Below are positions 1 to 4,933 of a stretch of DNA of 7,983 nucleotides, one piece after another. Every line of letters begins with the position of its first letter. The first letter of the stretch is position 1. The position numbers and the translations under genes were made by a program. The notes under the pieces are model-generated. The model was not told where the DNA came from, ran no database searches, and worked only from the letters and a program-made list of their open reading frames with translations. The stretch is from Spirochaetaceae bacterium (GTDB taxonomy: Bacteria > Spirochaetota > Spirochaetia > B11-G9): the NCBI GenBank assembly GCA_030600745.1, contig JAUVLL010000141.1, positions 1-7,983 on the forward strand, written 5' to 3'.

Positions 1-247
1 TTTCATACTGTTTTCTGCTGTAACAAAAGGAGGAGAGACGAAACAGAAGCTCCCCTTCAATCAGGGGGTTCTGCTTTTTATTTGCACTGTTGCACCATCT
101 CCGATAGGAAATAAGGGACTGCTCCCATTCACCGGCTTTCCAGTTTGTCTTAAACTGCTTCAGGATCTCTGCCGGGTGAAGACGTCCGTCTTTAGTAAAA
201 GATGAGCCGGTTTTACCTTTTCTTGTTTTTCTCGATTTCTTAGCCAT
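1..247 (-). CDS. Hypothetical protein, N-terminal part (runs off the window's left edge)
   Basis: I do not recognise this gene. An open frame of 82 codons starts at ATG 247-245 and stays open to position 1, so the C-terminus lies outside the window. The protein opens with a strongly basic, low-complexity stretch (MAKKSRKTRKGKTGSS, residues 1-16). A helical, Trp/Tyr-rich region follows, with segments such as GEWEQSLISYRRW (about residues 44-56) and GELLFRLSSFCYSRKQYE (about 70-82). These vaguely resemble helix pairs of tetratricopeptide repeats, but that is only a suggestion. There is no clear Shine-Dalgarno before the ATG. A TATACA hexamer about 12 nt upstream could be a -10 element, which would give a very short leader. 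The gene is divergent from the toxin-antitoxin pair. A competing plus-strand frame open from the left edge to about 190 has no start in view and reads like a shadow, so I prefer the minus strand. Confidence 0.6.
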   Translation of the reverse strand, partial: MAKKSRKTRKGKTGSSFTKDGRLHPAEILKQFKTNWKAGEWEQSLISYRRWCNSANKKQNPLIEGELLFRLSSFCYSRKQYE

Positions 248-253
248 AATTGC

Positions 254-264
254 ATACACTGTAT
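254..264. promoter_or_regulatory. Small palindrome upstream of the left-edge minus-strand gene
   Basis: ATACACTGTAT is a palindrome with 5-bp arms around one central base. It lies 7 bp upstream of the minus-strand ATG at 247 and overlaps the TATACA hexamer that could serve as that gene's -10 element. It could be an operator, but a match this short may be chance. Confidence 0.2.
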
Positions 265-377
265 ATGAAGTTTTTACTTTGTGCCATAAAGCTCAATAGT
301 TTGTACAGAAATTATTTTACAAGGGTAATAAATAGATAGGTACAGCCCGATCCGCAGAAATATTGGAGATTTCATTT

Positions 378-386
378 TGTGGATAA
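378..386 (-). promoter_or_regulatory. Perfect consensus DnaA box
   Basis: Read on the minus strand this 9-mer is TTATCCACA, the exact consensus DnaA box of E. coli and many other bacteria. It sits 5 bp upstream of the predicted -35 of the toxin-antitoxin promoter. The only other near match I noticed is TTATCCATA, inside polA around 6597, so this is not a box cluster and does not look like a replication origin. A single box at a promoter could let DnaA influence transcription. That role is inference. Confidence 0.35.
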
Positions 387-391
387 CATCC

Positions 392-420
392 TTGTCATCA
401 TACTAATTATGTGCTATATT
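392..420 (+). promoter_or_regulatory. Sigma-70-type promoter of the toxin-antitoxin operon
   Basis: The -35 element is TTGTCA (392-397), then a 17-bp spacer, then the -10 element TATATT (415-420). TGC immediately before the -10 makes an extended -10. The predicted start is near 427, giving a leader of about 27 nt. ATTATGTG occurs at 406-413 and again at 418-425, a 12-bp-period direct repeat covering the -10. It is a candidate operator for autorepression by the ribbon-helix-helix antitoxin. Confidence 0.6.
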
Positions 421-453
421 ATGTGTATTGAATTACCTATTTGGAGGTGCATA

Positions 454-696
454 ATGAATACAGTGAGATTAAACATCACATTACCGAATAATCTCGCAGC
501 AAAAATGAATTCTTTTATCAAACCAAGACAGCGAAGCCGGTTTATTGCTGAAGCTGTAGGGCAAAAGATTACAGAACTGGAAGAATTTGCCCTTCAAAAA
601 CAACTGGAAGAAGGTTACAAGGTGCGGAGAGAAGAAAGCCTTAATATCACAAAAGAGTTCGAAAACCTGGATCTAAGAGGCTGGGATGAGTATTAA
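454..696 (+). CDS. Ribbon-helix-helix antitoxin of a MazEF-type pair (EndoAI-like)
   Basis: This 80-residue protein is the likely antitoxin for the MazF-type toxin encoded next. In such pairs the N-terminal dimer binds the operon's own promoter and the flexible C-terminus blocks the toxin's RNA-binding groove. Residues 4-36 (VRLNITLPNNLAAKMNSFIKP...RSRFIAEAV) follow the ribbon-helix-helix pattern: a short beta strand, then two helices joined by a basic turn. Residues 40-80 are charged and acidic, ending DLRGWDEY, as expected for the toxin-binding tail. I chose ATG 454 because a strong GGAGGT (443-448) sits 5 nt upstream. The frame extends back to a GTG at 379, but that extension would cover the promoter and encode a Cys/Ile-rich stretch unlike the family. 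The stop overlaps the toxin start by 11 nt. This is an RHH antitoxin as in Bacillus, not the AbrB-fold MazE of E. coli. Confidence 0.85.
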   Translation: MNTVRLNITLPNNLAAKMNSFIKPRQRSRFIAEAVGQKITELEEFALQKQLEEGYKVRREESLNITKEFENLDLRGWDEY

Positions 697-1030
697 GCGG
701 GGAGAAATATATCTTTGTGCTCTTGATCCGGTCATTGGCAAAGAAATTGCCAAAACAAGACCAGTCGTAGTCGTTTCAAATAATACCAACAATAAGTTTT
801 CAGGAACAGTTACAATTCTTCCAATCACATCCGGTAATATTGATAAAATCTATCCCTTTGAGATTCGAATAGAGAAGGGGAACGGAAATCTTCAGAAAAA
901 TTCAAAAGTAAAGGCAGATCAAATAGGCACAATAGATAAAAGCCGGTGTATATCTCTTATTGGTAAATTAGGGGAAAATCATCTAAGAAAGATTGAAAAG
1001 GCAATGAGAATTCATCTTGCTTTGAACTAA
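686..1030 (+). CDS. mazF: MazF/PemK-family endoribonuclease toxin
   Basis: This 114-residue protein is full length for the family. It should cleave single-stranded mRNA at short specific sequences when free of its antitoxin. The N-terminus carries the family signature KRGEIYL..LDPVIGKEIAKTRPVVVVSN (residues 4-32), including the conserved TRP. The next hallmark is VTILPITS (42-49), followed by VKADQIGTIDKSR in the second half. Arg25 and Thr48 fall at the same numbers as the catalytic Arg and Thr of Bacillus EndoA/MazF, so the enzyme looks intact. The start ATG overlaps the antitoxin by 11 nt, and AAGAGG (675-680) lies 5 nt upstream, so translation is probably coupled to the antitoxin. The recognition sequence cannot be read from the protein. 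No third operon gene follows; the next gene has its own promoter. Confidence 0.93.
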   Translation: MSIKRGEIYLCALDPVIGKEIAKTRPVVVVSNNTNNKFSGTVTILPITSGNIDKIYPFEIRIEKGNGNLQKNSKVKADQIGTIDKSRCISLIGKLGENHLRKIEKAMRIHLALN

Positions 1031-1056
1031 CTCCTCAGATTCTCCTCCATATACAT

Positions 1057-1079
1057 TTGCAATCATTTTTTGATGGCAA
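1057..1079 (+). terminator. Weak hairpin downstream of the toxin-antitoxin operon
   Basis: TTGC-A-ATCA, a five-T loop, then TGAT-G-GCAA form a stem of eight pairs with one internal A/G mismatch, 27 nt after the toxin stop codon. It is AT-rich and no T tract follows, so it is at best a weak or factor-dependent terminator. It might also be a regulatory dyad upstream of the Rrf2 gene. Confidence 0.25.
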
Positions 1080-1139
1080 TATAAAGGTTTTTGGAGGGAA
1101 TACACGATAAATACAATATCTAATTACTAAGGTTTGTCA

Positions 1140-1168
1140 TTTACAAATAAGAAATAATGGGTTATATT
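1140..1168 (+). promoter_or_regulatory. Sigma-70-type promoter of the Rrf2 regulator gene
   Basis: TTTACA (1140-1145), a 17-bp spacer and TATATT (1163-1168) make a good promoter, with a predicted start near 1175 and a leader of about 34 nt. A small dyad GTTA-TAT-TAAC (1161-1171) covers the -10. Rrf2 proteins often repress their own genes, so this could be an autoregulatory site, but the dyad is too short to be sure. Confidence 0.5.
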
Positions 1169-1208
1169 AACGGTATAGAAACCAAACACTTTAATAGGAT
1201 TAAAATAG

Positions 1209-1640
1209 ATGAGAATTACAACAAAAGGCAGATATGCCGTACGTGCAATTATTCAATTAGCATTACAGGGAAATGATAAACCTGTATCAATACGTAAAAT
1301 CTCAGAGGTAGAAAATATATCGGCTGAATTTTTAGAGCAAATCTTCTTTAAACTCCGTAAAGGGGGAATAATCAGTTCTGTCAGAGGTCCCGGAGGCGGT
1401 TTTAAACTGGCCAGAGAAACAGAACAAATTTCAATAGCAGAAATCTTTGATGCTGTTGGTGAAGGACTTTTGCTGTCTCCATGTGTTGAAGATTCTCCTG
1501 ATACATGTGAAAGATTTAGTGAATGTATTGTAAATCAGCTTTGGAATAACTCATATCTTCACTTTCGGGGATACTTTGAAAAAACAAGCCTTAGGGATGT
1601 GTTATCAGGGAATTTTAAGAAATCTCTTGATATGCGCTAA
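1209..1640 (+). CDS. Rrf2-family transcriptional regulator with a cysteine cluster
   Basis: This is a 143-residue DNA-binding protein of the Rrf2 family (IscR, NsrR, CymR relatives). The start MRITTKGRYAVRAIIQLAL is diagnostic. A winged helix follows: recognition region ISAEFLEQIFFKLRKGGIISSVRGPGGGFKLAR (about 37-69) with the wing at RGPGGGF. Cysteines at 92, 100 and 106 sit in the loop that carries the Fe-S ligands of IscR (92, 98, 104 there), so the protein probably senses iron-sulfur status, redox or NO. The spacing C-X7-C-X5-C is two residues longer than IscR in the first gap. Asn109 occupies the place of IscR's fourth ligand, His107. AGGA (1196-1199) is a 9-nt-spaced ribosome binding site. 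No Fe-S biogenesis gene lies nearby, so its targets are unknown and it may act elsewhere. The stop overlaps the stop of the convergent channel gene by 3-4 nt. Confidence 0.9.
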   Translation: MRITTKGRYAVRAIIQLALQGNDKPVSIRKISEVENISAEFLEQIFFKLRKGGIISSVRGPGGGFKLARETEQISIAEIFDAVGEGLLLSPCVEDSPDTCERFSECIVNQLWNNSYLHFRGYFEKTSLRDVLSGNFKKSLDMR

Positions 1641-2785
1641 TTCACACTCTCTATATTTCCATCTTTAATGTGTAAATCAAGTTGTGAAAAGGGTATCTCG
1701 ATGCCCTTTTCCCTGAAGGTTCGCCAGATTTCCATATTAGTCCAGTGATGAGCATTATATTTATCAGATACATCCTTTATCCAGGTAAAAACAGCAATAT
1801 CTATACTGGAGGATCCAAATTCTTTCACTCGTACCGTATTTTCCTTTGAGGAGTCTATAAATGGATTCCTGGAAGATATATCCTCTAGTATTTTAACAAC
1901 AAAATCCAGGTCAGTATCGTAGGCAACACCAATATTATTTCTTATTACTATACTTCTGTCGCTGTAGGAATAGTTGTGAACCGGCTCCGAAACCAAATGA
2001 GCGTTAGGAACTATTATTGTCTCATTTGTCAAAGTATTTATAACGGTAGATAAAATTCTTACATGAACAACTGTTCCTTCATAATTATATACAAATATTC
2101 TGTCCCCTTCCTTAATCGGGCGGCTGAGAATTATTATTATCCCTGCAAACAGGTTAGCTACAACACTTTGAAGCCCAAATCCTATTCCAATTCCAAGTAC
2201 TCCGAATATCACCGTTATGGAGGAAAGATTTACACCAATAACTGAAAGACCTATAAGGAAGACAATTATCATTACACCATATCTAAAAAGACTGATAAAC
2301 GAGAATTGCCTTGCCTCATCCAGACCCATTCGATTCAAGAGATCACTACTTACCAATCCCCTGCTGTTTTTCCCTGCCCATGAAGCAATATAGAAAACAG
2401 GTATAACCAAAATCAATGTCAGAAAAGAGACCTTTGTACTTCCTGATTCAACAATAGGCTGATTCAGAATATTTACAAACATTCTTATATATTCATATAT
2501 TTTTGCGCCAAAGAGCCTGCCTGCCAGAAGGAAAAATACAACAAGATAACCGAATCTTAAAATTCTTCTGGCCCAGAGTTTAATACTCTTTTGAATATTC
2601 TCTTTAATACTGGCTTTATCAATCAGTCTCCGTATCCCTGCATTAAACAAACGATAAACAATAAACAAGAGGATTATAGGCAGAAAGAGCTCCAGGAGAA
2701 GTTCGAACAGTGTAAAAGGAAGCTCAACCACACCTATTGTAAGGGTAGTCAAAAATATTGTTTTTAATACTTCAGGATAATCCAT
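1637..2785 (-). CDS. MscS-family small-conductance mechanosensitive channel
   Basis: This 382-residue inner-membrane protein should form a tension-gated channel that releases solutes on hypo-osmotic shock. Hydrophobic segments lie at about 22-48, 75-95, 117-137, 166-187 and 190-220. The last is the pore-lining helix with the family's Gly/Ala pattern, GVLGIGIGFGLQSVVANLFAG (195-215). It leads into SRPIKEGDRI and the cytoplasmic beta domain (GTVVHVRILSTVINTLTNETIIVPN, 237-261). The C-terminal alpha/beta cage ends with the typical GIEIPFSQLDLHI (361-373). It is longer than E. coli MscS (286 residues), with two extra N-terminal membrane segments as in many MscS homologues. There is no Shine-Dalgarno before ATG 2785. 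A predicted promoter ends 6 bp upstream, so the mRNA may be leaderless. The gene is divergent from the Hsp70-SBD/OmpA-like gene and convergent with the Rrf2 gene. Confidence 0.9.
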   Translation of the reverse strand: MDYPEVLKTIFLTTLTIGVVELPFTLFELLLELFLPIILLFIVYRLFNAGIRRLIDKASIKENIQKSIKLWARRILRFGYLVVFFLLAGRLFGAKIYEYIRMFVNILNQPIVESGSTKVSFLTLILVIPVFYIASWAGKNSRGLVSSDLLNRMGLDEARQFSFISLFRYGVMIIVFLIGLSVIGVNLSSITVIFGVLGIGIGFGLQSVVANLFAGIIIILSRPIKEGDRIFVYNYEGTVVHVRILSTVINTLTNETIIVPNAHLVSEPVHNYSYSDRSIVIRNNIGVAYDTDLDFVVKILEDISSRNPFIDSSKENTVRVKEFGSSSIDIAVFTWIKDVSDKYNAHHWTNMEIWRTFREKGIEIPFSQLDLHIKDGNIESVN

Positions 2786-2791
2786 AAAAAT

Positions 2792-2820
2792 AATTTAGCA
2801 TAAATGAAGCTGCCTCTCAA
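2792..2820 (-). promoter_or_regulatory. Predicted promoter of the MscS gene
   Basis: On the minus strand TTGAGA (complement of 2815-2820), a 17-bp spacer ending TGC, and TAAATT (complement of 2792-2797) make an extended -10 promoter. Only 6 nt (ATTTTT) separate the -10 from the ATG, so the predicted transcript begins at or next to the start codon. Confidence 0.4.
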
Positions 2821-2823
2821 CTG

Positions 2824-2888
2824 AAACTTCTATATATTTAAAATTTATATTTTTTTTACTTGACGCAAAGTTATAGAAGTTTAAACTT
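2824..2888. repeat. Inverted repeat and palindrome in the divergent promoter region
   Basis: AAACTTCTATA (2824-2834) and TATAGAAGTTT (2872-2882) form a perfect 11-bp inverted repeat separated by 37 bp. The right arm overlaps a perfect 12-bp palindrome, AAGTTTAAACTT (2877-2888), that covers the predicted -10 of the plus-strand gene. The region thus holds three copies of one AAACTT half-site. Spacing and placement suggest operator sites for a regulator shared by the two divergent genes. The regulator is unknown. Confidence 0.45.
2860..2887 (+). promoter_or_regulatory. Predicted promoter of the Hsp70-SBD/OmpA-like gene
   Basis: TTGACG (2860-2865), a 16-bp spacer and TAAACT (2882-2887) precede the ATG at 2894 by 6 nt, so the transcript is predicted to start at the initiation codon. 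The -10 matches consensus in four of six positions and lies inside the palindrome at 2877-2888. Confidence 0.35.
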
Positions 2889-2893
2889 ATGGT

Positions 2894-3808
2894 ATGGGTA
2901 ATTTAATAGAAGTTGAAATTGAAAATAAATCATATATAAAACTAATTGATCTGGAACAGCCTTCCAAAGGCAGCTTAAAACTCACCACCCTTGTAGATAA
3001 TCAACCCAGGGTTATTATTAAGATATTTCTTAATAAAGATGGAAGTAGAATACCACTTAAAGAATATGAAGTTGGGCATATCAGACCAGAAGCATCCGGT
3101 ATCCCAAGATTTGAACTTAACGGTTCATATGACAATAAAAGATTACATCTGACACTTAAGGTTGATGGGAGAAAAACAGAAGACTCCGAAATTAAACTCA
3201 CACCGTATCTTAGGAATAAATATCTTCCCCTTTATATTATTATTGGTATAATTGCCGCTCTGCTGCTGATTTGGGGAGGGATATGGCTTGTAAGAACTAT
3301 ATTCCAACCAATTGAGGTCCATAAAACAACAAGTAAAGAAGCAGGTACAACTAAAGTCGTAACGCAGCATCAGGAGATAATAAAAATTCCAGAAGTTAAA
3401 GAACAGATTATTATGGATCAATCAGATAATGAAAATACAAATAAAATTGATAAATCTATAGTAATTGAAAAAACTTCAATTATAAACAGAACAGTGTATT
3501 TCAATCCCAATAATACAACTATCAACAAGGATGCTTCGCTTCTGCTCGAAAAACTACTTGTGGAACTGAAAAACAATACTACTGCTGTAGTTAAAATCTC
3601 CGGCCACTGTGCAATGTCAGGAACAGAAAAGGGCAGAGAGGAACTCTCCAGAGAAAGGGCATTTAATATTGCTGCATTTCTAAAACAAAAGGGATGGGAT
3701 CCTGAAACAGAGCCTGTTGTACGGTGGTATGGAGGAACACAGCCGGTTACAACGGAAGAGGAAGAGATTCATAGGAACAGAAGGGTTGAAATAACAATCG
3801 AAATGTAG
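2894..3808 (+). CDS. Membrane protein: Hsp70 peptide-binding-like domain + TM helix + OmpA-like domain
   Basis: This 304-residue protein has three parts. Residues ~3-105 follow the DnaK substrate-binding beta-sandwich: LTTLVDNQPRVIIKIFL (30-46) matches DnaK FSTAEDNQSAVTIHVLQ, SGIPRFEL (68-75) matches RGMPQIEV, and KRLHLTLKV (82-90) matches the last strands. The ATPase domain, interdomain linker and helical lid are all absent. Residues ~111-133 form one transmembrane helix after a basic flank, so the N-terminus is probably cytoplasmic. A charged linker (~137-195) leads to an OmpA-like domain (~196-304) with SGHCAMSGTEKGREELSRERA (236-256) and NRRVEI (295-300), which should contact peptidoglycan in the periplasm. 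The acidic residue of the usual GHTD motif is Ala240; the second ligand-binding Arg is kept (Arg255). There is no Shine-Dalgarno; the ATG overlaps a short out-of-frame ATG at 2889. The OmpA part and topology are fairly secure. The Hsp70-like call is from alignment by eye, and a peptide-binding role is inference. Confidence 0.8.
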   Translation: MGNLIEVEIENKSYIKLIDLEQPSKGSLKLTTLVDNQPRVIIKIFLNKDGSRIPLKEYEVGHIRPEASGIPRFELNGSYDNKRLHLTLKVDGRKTEDSEIKLTPYLRNKYLPLYIIIGIIAALLLIWGGIWLVRTIFQPIEVHKTTSKEAGTTKVVTQHQEIIKIPEVKEQIIMDQSDNENTNKIDKSIVIEKTSIINRTVYFNPNNTTINKDASLLLEKLLVELKNNTTAVVKISGHCAMSGTEKGREELSRERAFNIAAFLKQKGWDPETEPVVRWYGGTQPVTTEEEEIHRNRRVEITIEM

Positions 3809-3832
3809 AGACGCAAGATCTTGCATCTGGAC
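3805..3832. repeat. Palindromic repeat starting at the stop codon of the OmpA-like gene
   Basis: The core GCAAGATCTTGC (3813-3824) is a perfect 12-bp palindrome. Arms extend to 14 bp each (3805-3818 and 3819-3832) with three mismatches. The left arm, GTAGAGACGCAAGA, contains the stop codon TAG. Sequences of the form GTAGAGACGCAA...TTGCGTCTCTAC recur as extragenic palindromes in several bacterial phyla, as I recall. This could be a partly decayed copy. No T tract follows on either strand, so it is not a classical intrinsic terminator, though it may end or stabilise the two convergent transcripts. Confidence 0.5.
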
Positions 3833-3855
3833 CACGATAAATCAATATGTGTCTT

Positions 3856-4929
3856 TTACGATTCAACAGGATATGAATAGATTCTTTCGTTCCTGTCCTT
3901 GAACACCACAGCAGTTTCAGTGATTTCCTGGATGTAGGATTCAGTCAAAGGAACTTTTCCTCCCCCTCCCGGCAGATCAACAGCAAAAATGGGAAGAGCC
4001 AGACCGGATATTCTGGATCGAAGCTCTTTCATAAGTTCCAGCCCCTTTGTTATCGGCACCCTTAAATGGCTTGTTCCTGCAGCCAAATCGCCCTGAAACA
4101 GATAGTATGGTTTCACACTACAGCGAAGGAGTTCCTGAAAAAGCTCCGCCAGAACATCCACACTGTCATTTACAGACTTAAGTAGAACTGCCTGATTAAA
4201 TACTGGAATACCCTTATTTACCAGTAAGCTGACAGCCTGTCTGCTTTTGTCTGTTAACTCCCGGGGATGGTTATACTGTGTAATAAAAAAAAGAGGTTTA
4301 TATTTTGAAAGTAAATCTGTTAAAGAATCTGTAATTCTGGAAGGAAGAACAACAGGCATCCTGCTTGCCATGCGGAAAACTATATCCGGTCTGGATTCTT
4401 TGAAAATAGAGAGAAGTTCGTCCAGCTTACTGTTATCCATAATAAGAGGATCTCCTCCTGATATTATTATCTCCTTTACTTCCAAATGGGATCGCAGATA
4501 TTCAGCAGCTCTATGGATCTCTTTTCTTGTCAGAGGGGGAGGATCGGTAGATAAATAATCCCTGCGAAAACAATGCCGGCAATACATTGCACAGGTGTCA
4601 GAAGCCAGGAACAGAACCCTGTCCGGATATCTGTGAATCAGTCTTTCGGTAACTTTATAACTATTCTCCCCAAGGGGATCATCTGTTTCACATGACAGAG
4701 TTATATGCTCACCTGCCTGAGGCATAAACTGCCTTCGTATTGGATCGTCCGCATCAGAAAAAGCCAGTCCAAAGTAATTCTTCGGCACAGAGATTCTAAA
4801 TCTGTCTGATTCTTTTTTAAAATAATCTTCTTCTGTTAGAGAAAGCTCAAAATCTACAGGAAAATCAGCAACAGACCGGTAACACTCTGATAGTTGTTTC
4901 TTCCACTCACCGGTCTCTGATTCTCTCAT
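3856..4929 (-). CDS. Lysine 2,3-aminomutase-family radical SAM enzyme (KamA/EpmB-like)
   Basis: This 357-residue enzyme should move an amino group from C2 to C3 of L-lysine, free or derived, using a [4Fe-4S] cluster, S-adenosylmethionine and PLP. The cluster motif CAMYCRHC supplies Cys113, Cys117 and Cys120. SGGDPL (157-162) is the SAM-binding region. QYNHPRE (218-224) and the C-terminal AVDLPGGGGK with the PLP lysine (Lys325) are family hallmarks. Asp281 (QGDLAAG) and Asp318 correspond to the two aspartates that hold the lysine side-chain amine in clostridial KamA (293 and 330). EpmB of E. coli has lost the PGGGGK context. The length is closer to EpmB (342) than to clostridial KamA (416), because the C-terminal extension is missing. 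True substrate is therefore open: beta-lysine as osmolyte or fermentation intermediate, or EF-P modification. No epmA or efp gene is in view. Start ATG 4929 lies 4 nt after the upstream stop with only a weak AAGAAA ahead, so coupling is likely. Confidence 0.88.
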   Translation of the reverse strand: MRESETGEWKKQLSECYRSVADFPVDFELSLTEEDYFKKESDRFRISVPKNYFGLAFSDADDPIRRQFMPQAGEHITLSCETDDPLGENSYKVTERLIHRYPDRVLFLASDTCAMYCRHCFRRDYLSTDPPPLTRKEIHRAAEYLRSHLEVKEIIISGGDPLIMDNSKLDELLSIFKESRPDIVFRMASRMPVVLPSRITDSLTDLLSKYKPLFFITQYNHPRELTDKSRQAVSLLVNKGIPVFNQAVLLKSVNDSVDVLAELFQELLRCSVKPYYLFQGDLAAGTSHLRVPITKGLELMKELRSRISGLALPIFAVDLPGGGGKVPLTESYIQEITETAVVFKDRNERIYSYPVES

Positions 4930-4933
4930 TTTC

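Noticed and set aside
2..190. Plus-strand open frame running in from the left edge
   Set aside because: No start is in view and its composition looks like a shadow. The minus-strand frame begins with ATG and reads as a plausible basic, helical protein. Both being partial, the choice is a preference rather than proof.
301..322. Inverted repeat TTGTA...TACAA upstream of the toxin-antitoxin promoter
   Set aside because: Five-bp arms with a 12-nt loop in AT-rich sequence are expected by chance, and they do not align with a promoter element.
378..386. Replication origin suggested by the DnaA box
   Set aside because: Only one perfect box is present, with no box cluster, no AT-rich unwinding repeat and no dnaA, dnaN or gidA neighbour.
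379..453. N-terminal extension of the antitoxin from a GTG at 379
   Set aside because: It overlaps the predicted promoter and leader, lacks a ribosome binding site, and encodes a Cys/Ile-rich stretch foreign to RHH antitoxins. ATG 454 has a strong GGAGGT at the right distance.
3001..3421. Minus-strand open frames opposite the OmpA-like gene
   Set aside because: They are shadows of a gene with clear domains on the plus strand and have no family features.
3809..3855. Bidirectional intrinsic terminator between the convergent genes
   Set aside because: The palindrome there has no T tract on either strand, so I list it as a repeat and not as a terminator.
4247..4558. Plus-strand frame opposite the aminomutase gene
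   Set aside because: It lies wholly opposite the radical SAM core and reads as low-information antisense translation.
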